Shown here: in pieces, positions 6,008 through 13,753 of the stretch | Position numbering within the stretch: position 1 is the stretch's first letter | How the letters are laid out: the number at the start of each line of letters is the position of its first letter | NCBI GenBank assembly: GCA_002309215.1 | Contig: DBXG01000034.1 | Span: 33,214-48,166 of the forward strand | Reading direction: 5' to 3' | Origin: Alphaproteobacteria bacterium UBA1218 | Lineage (GTDB): Bacteria > Pseudomonadota > Alphaproteobacteria > Rs-D84 | DNA length: 14,953 nucleotides | Translations under genes and position numbers: made by a program | Notes under the pieces: generated by a model | Databases searched by the model: none | Seen by the model: the letters and a program-made list of their open reading frames with translations, nothing else | Told to the model about the DNA's origin: nothing

Positions 6008-6556
6008 ATTAAAAACACAAATAATAACAACAAAGCCCGCGATATGGGCCCACGTGTGAACGATAAAATATTTGCTAAATCCGTTCAGGTAATCAGTAAT
6101 GATGGTCAAAATTTGGGCACAATGAATACAAATGATGCGCTGAATATGGCTTATGATATGGGATTGGATTTGGTCGAAATAAATGCCAATGCGACACCTG
6201 TTTTGGTCAAGATTATGGATTATGGTAAATATAAATACGATCAAAAGAAACGCGCAAATGAAGCACGCAAAAAACAAAAGACGGTCGAGATTCGCGAAGT
6301 ATGGGTGACGCCTGTGATTGAAGAGAACGATTTCAATGTAAAAATGAAAAAGGTTTTTGAGTTTTTAGGCGAAGGGAACAAAGTAAAAATTGCTGTGATG
6401 ACGCACGGCGATAAAAGAATCTTGGCGCGCAGTCGTGATGCTGTACCTCAACTATTTGAACGCATTGTTGCGATGATTGGTGACAAGGGGACTTTGGAAT
6501 CAAAATCAAAACCCGAAGAGCGCACTAAATCGATTATAATTGCGCCTGCAAAATAA
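6008..6556 (+). CDS. infC: Translation initiation factor IF-3, ATT start codon
   Basis: IF3 binds the 30S subunit, blocks premature 50S joining and proofreads start codon and initiator tRNA. The start is placed at ATT 6008: AAAGGAG (5995-6001) lies six bases upstream, and in this frame there is no ATG, GTG or TTG between the TAA at 5978 and the ATG at 6044, which has no ribosome binding site. This adds twelve residues and gives 182 in all. AUU starts of infC are well known; IF3 discriminates against AUU and so limits its own synthesis. Seen: GPRVNDKIF, the N-domain LDLVEINANA, the linker MDYGKYKYDQKKRANEARKKQK, and TVEIREV opening the C-domain. The C-domain RFRGRE motif reads MTHGDKR, a clear divergence. 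rpmI-rplT does not follow; a terminator does. Confidence 0.95.
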   Translation: MKNTNNNNKARDMGPRVNDKIFAKSVQVISNDGQNLGTMNTNDALNMAYDMGLDLVEINANATPVLVKIMDYGKYKYDQKKRANEARKKQKTVEIREVWVTPVIEENDFNVKMKKVFEFLGEGNKVKIAVMTHGDKRILARSRDAVPQLFERIVAMIGDKGTLESKSKPEERTKSIIIAPAK

Positions 6557-6560
6557 AATT

Positions 6561-6582
6561 ACCGCCAAACGGCGGTTTTTTT
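6561..6582 (+). terminator. Intrinsic terminator after infC
   Basis: ACCGCC-AAAC-GGCGGT hairpin (stem arms 6561-6566 and 6571-6576, 4-base loop) followed by a run of seven T (6576-6582). It sits 5 bases after the infC stop codon and separates it from the xseB operon. Confidence 0.92.
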
Positions 6583-6596
6583 ATAAAATATTCAAG

Positions 6597-6625
6597 TTGC
6601 AAACCTTGATTTTATGCGATATTGT
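6597..6625 (+). promoter_or_regulatory. Sigma-70-type promoter candidate for the xseB-mutS-truB-rpsO operon
   Basis: TTGCAA (6597-6602) and TATTGT (6620-6625) are 17 bases apart, directly after the infC terminator. The predicted start near 6632 leaves a leader of about 20 bases carrying AAAGGA (6640-6645) before the xseB ATG. The hexamers are only moderate matches. Confidence 0.4.
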
Positions 6626-6641
6626 TAGAACATAAAATCAA
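6606..6641. repeat. Inverted repeat in the xseB leader/promoter
   Basis: Perfect 11-base arms, TTGATTTTATG (6606-6616) and CATAAAATCAA (6631-6641), around a 14-base spacer that contains the predicted -10. Allowing one bulged A, the pairing extends to CCTT (6604-6607) with AAGG (6641-6644), which is the xseB Shine-Dalgarno core. It could be an operator, or in readthrough RNA a hairpin hiding the ribosome binding site. Confidence 0.55.
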
Positions 6642-6651
6642 AGGATGAAAA

Positions 6652-6855
6652 ATGGATTCTGAAAAACTTTCTTTTGAAGAAGCATACAAACAACTTACTG
6701 AATTAGTAAAAAAGATGGAATCTGGCGAACTGCCTTTGGCTGATTCTGTTGCAGCTTATGAACAAGGAATAAAATTAAAGGCATATTGTGAACAATTATT
6801 GAAAGAAGCAGAATTGAAAATCGAAACATTGAAAGTGTCAAACACTGGCGAATAA
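6652..6855 (+). CDS. xseB: Exodeoxyribonuclease VII small subunit
   Basis: Small subunit of ExoVII, which degrades single-stranded DNA to short oligonucleotides in the cytoplasm; several XseB chains bind one XseA catalytic subunit. The 67 residues match the family's usual size. Seen: LSFEEAYKQLTELVKKMESG followed by ELPLADSVAAYEQGIKL and the second helix with YCEQLLKEAELKIETL, the standard XseB pattern of two amphipathic helices. The start is set by AAAGGA six bases upstream. xseA is not in this window, and the gene leads an operon instead with mutS, one base downstream. Confidence 0.95.
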   Translation: MDSEKLSFEEAYKQLTELVKKMESGELPLADSVAAYEQGIKLKAYCEQLLKEAELKIETLKVSNTGE

Positions 6856-6856
6856 T

Positions 6857-9361
6857 ATGGCTGAGAAAAACAAACTTTCCCCAGTAATGCAACAATATGT
6901 TGATATGAAATCTGAAAATCCAGACGCGTTGTTGATGTTTCGGCTGGGTGATTTTTACGAGGCTTTTTTCGAGGATGCAAAAACTGTTAGTGATGCTTTG
7001 AGTTTGGTTTTAACTCATCGTGGCACAGACGGCTTTGGTGAAAATGTCCCGATGTGCGGGATTCCATGGCATGCATCAGATAACTATTTTGGTCGCTTGG
7101 TTAAATCTGGGTTCAAGGTTGCTTTGGTTGAACAGATGGAAACCCCACAACAAGCAAAACAACGTGGACATAAATACATAGAACGCAAAGTTGTACGTGT
7201 TTTAACCCCCGGAACATTGACTGATGAAAACTTATTAACACCAAAGAAATCTAATTTTTTGGTTTCTGCCATACCATTGGATGATAAAAGATTCGATTTA
7301 GCAGGATGTGATATTTCAACTGGCGAAATGTTTGTTGGAACAACGGACAGCATTATTGATGATATGATTCGTATAAATCCTGCGGAAATTATATATCCTG
7401 AACAAAATGCTGAAAATCCAATTGTAAAAAATTTGCGTGACACATATAAAACAACACCTGTGTATGAAAAACTATATATTCGTTCAGATATAAACTTGAT
7501 TGTTATGCGTGTATTCGGCGGAAATGTCAAATCAGACATAAAAGAAAAAATATCTGCAACAACACTTTTAGCCGGTTATTTATTTAATACACAACGTGGT
7601 GCAAATGTATCTTTTCGTGCGCCATATGATTTCAAATCAGGGCAACAGTTAATTATAGATTCTGCAACATGGAAAAGTTTAGAAATTGACGCACCAATAA
7701 ATGATGGTGGTGTATGTTTGTTGAATGTGTTGGACAGAACAAAAACAGCATCTGGCGCGCGAAAATTACGGGCTTATCTTCGGGCCTTGCCGTCTGATAA
7801 AGATGTTATTTTATCCCGTCAAGAGCATATTGGTCATTTGTTGATGAATCATTCTCTGATGGCTGAAATAACTGGTGTTTTATCACGTATACCTGATGTA
7901 AATCGTGCTTTATCACGATTATTGGCAGGGCGCGGAACACCACGCGATATGCGAAATGTTTCTGAATTCTTAATGATTTTAGATTCAGTACGTATGTTCG
8001 GATTGAAACTGGACCCAACGTTATCTGAAAAGTTCCAAAATATAAATACTCATGATAATCTAGCAAATGAATTGAAATCTGCATTGGCTGACGAATTGCC
8101 AAGTTTTTTCCGCGATGGTAATGTGATTAAAACAGGGTTTGATTTATCTTTGGATAATATGCGCAACTTATCAAATGGCGCAATGGGAACAATTGCTGAA
8201 TTACAAGCAAAATATATAAATGCAACAAACATAAATACGCTGAAAATAAAATACAACAATATATTGGGCTATTTTATAGAGGTTCCATCCAGTCGTGCTG
8301 ACGTTTTAATGGCCCCTGAATCAGGGTTTATACATCGTCAAACAATGGCCGGTAATATGCGTTTTACAACGTCTGAATTGATTGAACTGGACAATGATAT
8401 TCGTAGCGCATCTGAAAAGGCTGCCGCCATTGAATCAGAAATTATTACGACATTGATTAACAAGATTCAAGAAGTATCATCTGATTTGATGAATACAGCA
8501 GATTTAATTGCTGATGTTGATGTATGGTTGTCTTTGGCAGAATGCGCAGATTTGTATTCTTGGGTTCGACCGAACATAACACAAAACAACGATTTTAATA
8601 TTATTGGTGGTCGGCATCCTGTCATAGAATACGTTTTGCGCCAAAGCGGAAATAATTTTGTTAAAAACGATTGCGATTTGAATAATAAATCCATTGCGCT
8701 GTTGACTGGACCAAATATGGCTGGTAAATCAACATATTTGCGTCAGAACGCGATTTTGGTTGTATTGGCACATCTTGGGTCATTTGTGCCAGCAAACGAT
8801 GCAACAATCGGTATTTGTGATCAATTGTTCAGTCGTGTTGGTGCATCTGATAATTTGGCAGCAGGACAATCTACATTTATGGTGGAAATGGTAGAAACAG
8901 CAAATATTCTGAATCGTGCGACAGAAAAATCTTTCATTATATTTGATGAAATAGGGCGTGGCACATCTACCTTTGATGGTATGGCAATTGCCCAAGCTGT
9001 GTTGGAATATCTGAATACATTAAAGCCACGCACTTTGTTTGCGACACACTACCACGAACTGACACGATTAGTTGATGAAGAAAACTTGAACAATGTTTGT
9101 TGTTTAACTATTGACGTTCGTGAACACAATAATGAAATTGTATTTTTACACAAGATTATTTCTGGGGTTGCGAATCGTTCCTATGGTATCGCAGTTGCCA
9201 AAATGGCTGGTATGCCAGATATAGTTGTTAAACGCGCTGAACAAGTACTGGAAAATCTTGAAAACAGCCGGGAAAAGCCGGAAACAAAACAGACAAAACC
9301 ATCTGTAAAACCTGTGGTTGAAGAATCAAAACAAAACTCACAATTATCGCTATTCGGATAA
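6857..9361 (+). CDS. mutS: DNA mismatch repair protein MutS
   Basis: Recognises base mismatches and small loops and, on ATP binding, becomes a sliding clamp that recruits MutL. The 834 residues have full family length. Seen: mismatch-reading motif GDFYEAF (F33, E35) in domain I; connector and lever domains; Walker A TGPNMAGKST (617-626, K624); the STFMVEMVE signature helix; Walker B FDEIGRG with D697-E698; the ATHYHEL switch; and a C-terminal helix-turn-helix ending in KMAGMPDIVVKRAEQVL. The last residues, QLSLFG, match the bacterial beta-clamp binding motif QL[SD]LF, expected to tie MutS to the replisome. Only one base separates it from xseB, and there is no strong ribosome binding site, so translation is probably coupled. 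truB starts two bases after its stop. Confidence 0.98.
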   Translation: MAEKNKLSPVMQQYVDMKSENPDALLMFRLGDFYEAFFEDAKTVSDALSLVLTHRGTDGFGENVPMCGIPWHASDNYFGRLVKSGFKVALVEQMETPQQAKQRGHKYIERKVVRVLTPGTLTDENLLTPKKSNFLVSAIPLDDKRFDLAGCDISTGEMFVGTTDSIIDDMIRINPAEIIYPEQNAENPIVKNLRDTYKTTPVYEKLYIRSDINLIVMRVFGGNVKSDIKEKISATTLLAGYLFNTQRGANVSFRAPYDFKSGQQLIIDSATWKSLEIDAPINDGGVCLLNVLDRTKTASGARKLRAYLRALPSDKDVILSRQEHIGHLLMNHSLMAEITGVLSRIPDVNRALSRLLAGRGTPRDMRNVSEFLMILDSVRMFGLKLDPTLSEKFQNINTHDNLANELKSALADELPSFFRDGNVIKTGFDLSLDNMRNLSNGAMGTIAELQAKYINATNINTLKIKYNNILGYFIEVPSSRADVLMAPESGFIHRQTMAGNMRFTTSELIELDNDIRSASEKAAAIESEIITTLINKIQEVSSDLMNTADLIADVDVWLSLAECADLYSWVRPNITQNNDFNIIGGRHPVIEYVLRQSGNNFVKNDCDLNNKSIALLTGPNMAGKSTYLRQNAILVVLAHLGSFVPANDATIGICDQLFSRVGASDNLAAGQSTFMVEMVETANILNRATEKSFIIFDEIGRGTSTFDGMAIAQAVLEYLNTLKPRTLFATHYHELTRLVDEENLNNVCCLTIDVREHNNEIVFLHKIISGVANRSYGIAVAKMAGMPDIVVKRAEQVLENLENSREKPETKQTKPSVKPVVEESKQNSQLSLFG

Positions 9362-9363
9362 GT

Positions 9364-10233
9364 ATGGACGGAATTATCATCTTGGACAAAGAAAACGGCC
9401 TGTTCAGCAGAACAGCAGGCTGGCGTATTGCAAAAATGTTCGGTGAAAAAAAATTCGGTCATATTGGAACTTTGGACCCGATGGCCAGCGGGGTTTTGCC
9501 TATTGCAATTGGTAATGCGACAAAAATGATTCCTTTTATTGAAGAAACGCATGAAAATAAAAAAGAATATTTATTTGGCTTGCGTTTTGGTATTGAAACA
9601 GATTCTTTGGATATAACCGGAAACACAATAAAAACGTCGAAAAAAATACCAACAGATAAAGATATTTTGATTGCTTGTAAAAAACTGGTCGGCGAAATAA
9701 ATCAGGTGCCACCGGCTTTTTCTGCTGTACACATAGATGGCAAACGCGCATATGAATTGGCCCGCAAAGGCGAATCTGTTGACATAAAGCCACGAAAAAT
9801 TATCATTTATGAACTGGAATATATTGGTAAATCAAATGATGAATATAATTTTCGCGTTGTTTGTTCGCGTGGCACTTATGTGCGTTCAATCGTTCGTGAT
9901 ATTGCACAAATGTGCGATACAGTTGCAACAACAACTTATATTCGACGAACCAAAACAAACGGTTTTGACATAAAAAATGCTGTAAAACTTGATTTTTTAG
10001 AAAATCTGTTTAATAATAATGGCGACATCAGCAAATATCTGATGGCACCAGATTGTGCACTGGGGGACATTCCGGTAATCAATCTTGATGATGAAGCCAC
10101 CAAATTGTATAAAAATGGCGGATTCATAAAAACCGACGAATTAAACGGTTTGCGGCGTGTTTATTCTGGTAAGACTTTTATTGGAATAGGGCGCATTGTT
10201 GACGGTTTGCTTCGTCCACAAAGAACAATTTAA
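9364..10233 (+). CDS. truB: tRNA pseudouridine(55) synthase TruB
   Basis: Converts U55 in the T loop of tRNAs to pseudouridine and acts as a tRNA folding chaperone. The 289-residue product has the core TruB motif KKFGHIGTLDPMASGVLPIA with catalytic Asp38, then NATKMIPFI, KKEYLFGLRFGIETDSLD containing the conserved active-site Tyr, VPPAFSAVHIDGKRAYELAR, the IIIYELEYI strand, and the SRGTYVRSIVRDIA motif. One departure is DKENG where most TruB have DKPxG. The C-terminal part, which carries the PUA-like region in other species, is short and poorly conserved. It follows mutS by two bases and precedes rpsO, keeping the common truB-rpsO pairing but without infB and rbfA upstream. Confidence 0.96.
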   Translation: MDGIIILDKENGLFSRTAGWRIAKMFGEKKFGHIGTLDPMASGVLPIAIGNATKMIPFIEETHENKKEYLFGLRFGIETDSLDITGNTIKTSKKIPTDKDILIACKKLVGEINQVPPAFSAVHIDGKRAYELARKGESVDIKPRKIIIYELEYIGKSNDEYNFRVVCSRGTYVRSIVRDIAQMCDTVATTTYIRRTKTNGFDIKNAVKLDFLENLFNNNGDISKYLMAPDCALGDIPVINLDDEATKLYKNGGFIKTDELNGLRRVYSGKTFIGIGRIVDGLLRPQRTI

Positions 10234-10247
10234 CAAAGGAATATATA

Positions 10248-10520
10248 ATGTCCATAACAAAACAAAAGAAAAGCGAATTAGTCGCTGCGTTCAAAACAAC
10301 AGAACGTGATAATGGTGGTTCTGCAGCATCCCAAGTTGCTGTTTTAACAGAACGTATCAACAATTTAACAGAACATATGAAGGCAAATCACAAAGATGAA
10401 CATTCTAAACGTGGTTTGTTGTTGATGGTTAATCGCCGCAAAAAATTGTTGGCATACATCAAAAATAAAAGTGTTTCTGAATATGAAGATTTGATTAAAA
10501 AATTGGGTCTTCGTAAATAA
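10248..10520 (+). CDS. rpsO: 30S ribosomal protein S15
   Basis: Primary 16S rRNA-binding protein of the platform, contacting the central domain three-way junction and forming an intersubunit bridge. The 90 residues fit S15 of most bacteria (about 88-89). Seen: the ITKQKKSELVAAF start, GSAASQVAVLTERINNLTEH, the NHKDEHSKRGLLLMVNRRKKLLAYI core with the conserved His and Asp that bind rRNA, and the KKLGLRK end. AAAGGA (10235-10240) precedes the ATG. It is last in the operon. In E. coli S15 represses its own mRNA; no matching structure was evident in the 14-base gap here. Confidence 0.98.
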   Translation: MSITKQKKSELVAAFKTTERDNGGSAASQVAVLTERINNLTEHMKANHKDEHSKRGLLLMVNRRKKLLAYIKNKSVSEYEDLIKKLGLRK

Positions 10521-10522
10521 TC

Positions 10523-10584
10523 AAAAAACACCGATATCCGTCTTCGCTTCGCTACGTCGCGATGAAAAATACCGGTGTTTTTTT
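10523..10584. terminator. Bidirectional terminator between rpsO and the ABC permease, with GC-rich insert
   Basis: Outer arms AAAAAACACCG (10523-10533) and CGGTGTTTTTT (10573-10583) pair perfectly, with TAT/ATA pairing further in past one mismatch. A and T runs serve both strands for the convergent genes. Unusually the apical part is 39 bases, of which 10538-10564 is about 63% GC (17 of 27) with the repeated TTCGC-TTCGC and a possible small inner hairpin (TCGC...GCGA). Confidence 0.82.
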
Positions 10585-10592
10585 ATATGTTT

Positions 10593-11810
10593 TTATTCGT
10601 ATCTCAAACTATCGATTGGATTCAATTTCGCAGCCTTGATTGCAGGCATAACCCCAGACGCCAATCCAACAACAATCGCCACAGTCACAGATAATATAAC
10701 CGGCCAAATACTGAACGGAACATTATAATGCATTATGAAGCGTCCAACCCCTTGGGATAAACCGACCCCGATAATCAATCCAAACATAGAACCGATAAAC
10801 GATATCAATACTGATTCAGACAAAAATTGAATAATAATCACACGTTCACGTGCACCGATTGCCTTGCGAACACCGATTTCACGTGTACGTTCTGCCACAG
10901 AAACCAACATCATATTCATAATACCAATTGAACCAACTAACAAAGATACTGCTGCAATCGCCACTAATAACAATTTCAGATAACCCGTCACAGTATTCAT
11001 TGTTTCCATAATTTGTTTCATATCTGTCACCTGGAAATCGTTGTCGTCACCATCTTTGATTTTATGTCTTTGACGGAGCAGGGCGCTGATTTGATCTGTG
11101 ACAACTGCGTTATCAGCATCCTGATATAATTTCAATGCAATCATTGATACTGCGTCAGGAAAACGCGAACCCTGCAAACGTTTCTTTAATGTAGTGATTG
11201 GTATGATTACCATATCATCTTGGGATCCCATTGCAGAATCACCCTTTTCCTTGGTCACTCCTATTATTACAAATGGTGTATTTTGGATACGAATTATTTC
11301 ACCAACTGGGTTTTCTGGCATTCCCAACTCTTTCGCAGTTGTTGGTCCAATCACAGCATAAGTTGATGCATTTTTAACGGCCATTTGATCAAAAAATGTG
11401 CCATATTCCATTTCTACGTTTTGGACAGTCACATAATCAGGATAAACGCCAACCATTGAGGTTGCCCAGTTTTGGTTTCCATAAATAACCTGGGCCCCTG
11501 CATTTTGTGCGGGTGTTACAGCGGACACATCTGGCAATTTACCAATCTGTTCGGCATCGCTTAATGTCAAAGTCTGGCGATTCCCCATACGAACACCACC
11601 AGAACGCGCTGCGCCAGCACGAATCACAATCGTATTTGTTCCAAGTGATGAAAATTGATCCGTGATAGATTGTTGCACTGTTTCCCCCACAGCAACCATT
11701 ATCACAACCGCCATAACACCAATAATGATGCCCAAGACCGTCAGAAACGAACGTAATTTATTTCCGCTTATCGACAACCAAGATTCTTTCAATATATCGT
11801 TCAGAGTCAT
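10593..11810 (-). CDS. MacB-type ABC transporter permease (FtsX family)
   Basis: Membrane part of a MacAB-TolC-like exporter, which works as a mechanotransmission pump driving substrate from the periplasm through TolC. The 405 residues have the MacB topology: TM1 about 21-42, a large periplasmic domain about 43-275 (MacB_PCD type), then TM2 about 277-300, TM3 about 325-350 and TM4 about 369-391 (FtsX domain). Seen: LKESWLSISGNKLRSFLTVLGIIIGV, the cytoplasmic MLVSVAERTREIGVRKAIGA motif typical of this family, and the PAIKAAKLNPIDSLRYE ending. It corresponds to the permease half of E. coli MacB, which is fused to its ATPase; here the two are separate and the ATG overlaps the ATPase stop (ATGA). 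Substrate unknown. Confidence 0.93.
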   Translation of the reverse strand: MTLNDILKESWLSISGNKLRSFLTVLGIIIGVMAVVIMVAVGETVQQSITDQFSSLGTNTIVIRAGAARSGGVRMGNRQTLTLSDAEQIGKLPDVSAVTPAQNAGAQVIYGNQNWATSMVGVYPDYVTVQNVEMEYGTFFDQMAVKNASTYAVIGPTTAKELGMPENPVGEIIRIQNTPFVIIGVTKEKGDSAMGSQDDMVIIPITTLKKRLQGSRFPDAVSMIALKLYQDADNAVVTDQISALLRQRHKIKDGDDNDFQVTDMKQIMETMNTVTGYLKLLLVAIAAVSLLVGSIGIMNMMLVSVAERTREIGVRKAIGARERVIIIQFLSESVLISFIGSMFGLIIGVGLSQGVGRFIMHYNVPFSIWPVILSVTVAIVVGLASGVMPAIKAAKLNPIDSLRYE

Positions 11811-12559
11811 TTTTTATGGCCTTTTTCTGCTTTCAATAAAATCTGTTCATTTTTCGGTACAGGACCATCATATACAATTCGACCATCATATATGTGAATA
11901 ATTCTGTCTGCGTATCTAGCAATCTCGAATTCATGGGTAATCATGATGATTGTTATTCCCATATCTTTGTTTAATTTCTTAAAGAAATGTAAAATTTCAT
12001 TACCCATCTTGGAATCCAACGCGCCCGTTGGTTCATCTGCCAAAATCAGTTTTGGATTTCCTGCCAAAGCACGAGCAATTGCGACACGTTGTTTCATTCC
12101 GCCAGATAATTGTGTTGGAAAATATGTCTCGAATTTTTCCAATCCCACCAACTTCAACATCTCACGCGCCCGGCGGATTCTCTCGCTCATAGGCAATCCA
12201 AGATACATCAATGGCAACATTACATTGTCTAAAACTGTACGCTTTGGTAATAAGTTGAAGTTCTGAAAAACAAAACCGATATATTCATTACGAATTGTCG
12301 CCAGTTCATCATCTGTCATGGTTGTAATATCTTTACCATACAATTCGTAAGTTCCAGAAGTCGCAGAATCTAATGCACCGACAATATTCATACAAGTTGA
12401 CTTACCAGAACCACTGGGGCCCATAATTGCAATAAACTCCCCAGGTTTAACCGTAAAAGAAACATCAAATAAAACCTGCTGATAGCCCCCAATCGCTAAC
12501 GGGAAAGTTTTATTGATTTTGTTCAACACAATTATCGGTGGTTCTTTCTTTGCTTTCAT
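11807..12559 (-). CDS. ABC transporter ATP-binding protein, MacB/LolD type
   Basis: Nucleotide-binding subunit powering the adjacent permease at the inner-membrane cytoplasmic face. The 250 residues have Walker A GPSGSGKST (47-55), Q-loop Gln99 in FQNFNLLP, ABC signature LSGGMKQR (151-158; the family norm is LSGGQQQR), Walker B LILADEPTGALD with D175 and the catalytic E176, and H-loop His209 in ITHE. The LDSATSGTYELYGKDIT stretch and NEYIGFVFQNFNLLP are hallmarks of the MacB/LolD/FtsE group. A C-terminal tail of about 20 residues is basic and lies beyond the usual domain. The gap to the adaptor gene upstream is 9 bases and the permease overlaps downstream, so stoichiometry is likely set by coupled translation. 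Confidence 0.95.
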   Translation of the reverse strand: MKAKKEPPIIVLNKINKTFPLAIGGYQQVLFDVSFTVKPGEFIAIMGPSGSGKSTCMNIVGALDSATSGTYELYGKDITTMTDDELATIRNEYIGFVFQNFNLLPKRTVLDNVMLPLMYLGLPMSERIRRAREMLKLVGLEKFETYFPTQLSGGMKQRVAIARALAGNPKLILADEPTGALDSKMGNEILHFFKKLNKDMGITIIMITHEFEIARYADRIIHIYDGRIVYDGPVPKNEQILLKAEKGHKK

Positions 12560-12568
12560 ATTAAAACC

Positions 12569-13753
12569 TTACATTCTTGGTCCACCACGCATTTCACTTT
12601 TATTTGTTGACTTTTGACCAACAAAACCAACAACCAATTTATCATCAGCTTTGATTTCATCGGAAATCAATTGTGTTTCTGTTGGTGTGACTAAACCACG
12701 TTTATATGGCACAAATACTACTTTGCCATCACGTTCAACAGCAAGGTGTGTTTTTGGTGTTATATCTTCGGCTACATTATCAACCAAGTTTTTATATGTT
12801 CGTATCAACAAGCCTGAATTTTTTGTTTTCCATGCGTCTTTTGCTTCTGCTACAACTATGGTCACAAACGCAGTCATACCAGGCATCAAGCGTAAATCTT
12901 CGTTATCTACATTTATAACCACAGTATAAACAACCACATTTGATACAGTTGTTGGCGATAATCTTATTTGATGAACATCACCATGGAAAGTTTGTCCAGA
13001 ATACGCATCAACAGTAAATGTCACCGGCAGGCCTTCTTTAATCATGCCAATATCTGCCTCTGACACAGCGGTTTCAATTTGCATTTTTGATAAATCTTCG
13101 GCAATTTCGAATAAATCTGGCGTCTGAAAAGATGCCGCAACAGTTTGCCCCTTGTCAACCTTTCTGGAAATAACCGTCCCATCCACAGGCGAAGTAATCG
13201 TTGCATATCCAAGATTTGTCACAGCCCTGTCATATGCATATTGCGCTTTTTTCACCGCTTGTTCTGCCTGTTCATATGTCGTTTGAGATTTTTCCATTTC
13301 TGCACGAGATATAAAACCATCTTTGTATAATGTTCTATTACGTTGATATTCGCTTTTAGAATATTTTAGTTGTGATTCTGCTGACGCCAAAGACGCTTTT
13401 GCCTCATCAACAGATGACTGCAATACAGACGGTTCAATGGTCAACAAAGTATCACCTTTCTTAACTCTTGAATTAAAATCTACAAAAATATCTTCGATTG
13501 TTCCAGAAACCTGAGAACCAACACTAACCGTATTCACAGGCTGAATTTCACCAGTTGCTGTAACCGTTTGGATTATATCACCACGAACAATATCCACAGT
13601 GACAAAATCCTTCTTTTTATTTGCACCTTTTGGACAAAGCCACCAGCAAAGCCCACCGACAACTATTGCCAATATTATAATCCACCACTTTTTGCGCCAT
13701 ATCCAACCAAAAAATCTTCTTATGAATGATGGTTTTACTTCTTTACTTTTCAT
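12569..13753 (-). CDS. MacA-type periplasmic adaptor (membrane fusion protein)
   Basis: Links the inner-membrane ABC transporter to TolC. Two ATGs are possible: 13759 and 13753. The Shine-Dalgarno AAAGGA ends only two bases before the first but eight before the second, so 13753 is preferred (394 residues; 396 from the other). Seen: an N-terminal anchor (WWIIILAIVVGGLCWWL), then TVTATGEIQPVNTVSVGSQVSGTI (beta-barrel and lipoyl half), a long coiled-coil hairpin rich in Ala, Glu, Lys and Gln (about residues 105-185 of the longer form), the second lipoyl half ATITSPVDGTVISRKVDKGQTV, and beta-barrel segment LRLMPGMTAFVTIVV. This order is the MacA/HlyD pattern. It overlaps the end of tolC by 11 bases. 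A Cys in the anchor does not form a lipobox. Confidence 0.94.
   Translation of the reverse strand: MKSKEVKPSFIRRFFGWIWRKKWWIIILAIVVGGLCWWLCPKGANKKKDFVTVDIVRGDIIQTVTATGEIQPVNTVSVGSQVSGTIEDIFVDFNSRVKKGDTLLTIEPSVLQSSVDEAKASLASAESQLKYSKSEYQRNRTLYKDGFISRAEMEKSQTTYEQAEQAVKKAQYAYDRAVTNLGYATITSPVDGTVISRKVDKGQTVAASFQTPDLFEIAEDLSKMQIETAVSEADIGMIKEGLPVTFTVDAYSGQTFHGDVHQIRLSPTTVSNVVVYTVVINVDNEDLRLMPGMTAFVTIVVAEAKDAWKTKNSGLLIRTYKNLVDNVAEDITPKTHLAVERDGKVVFVPYKRGLVTPTETQLISDEIKADDKLVVGFVGQKSTNKSEMRGGPRM

Noticed and set aside
6044..6556. infC start at the first ATG (6044)
   Set aside because: No Shine-Dalgarno sequence before it, whereas AAAGGAG-N6-ATT lies in frame 36 bases upstream, as known for infC.
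7084..7539. 151-codon minus-strand open frame within mutS
   Set aside because: Lies wholly inside a clearly homologous mutS frame; no ribosome binding site or recognisable domain.
10875..10890. TTTCACGTG core within the ABC permease gene as a second parS
   Set aside because: Only 10 of 16 positions match and the flanks are not palindromic; it lies in conserved coding sequence far from parAB.
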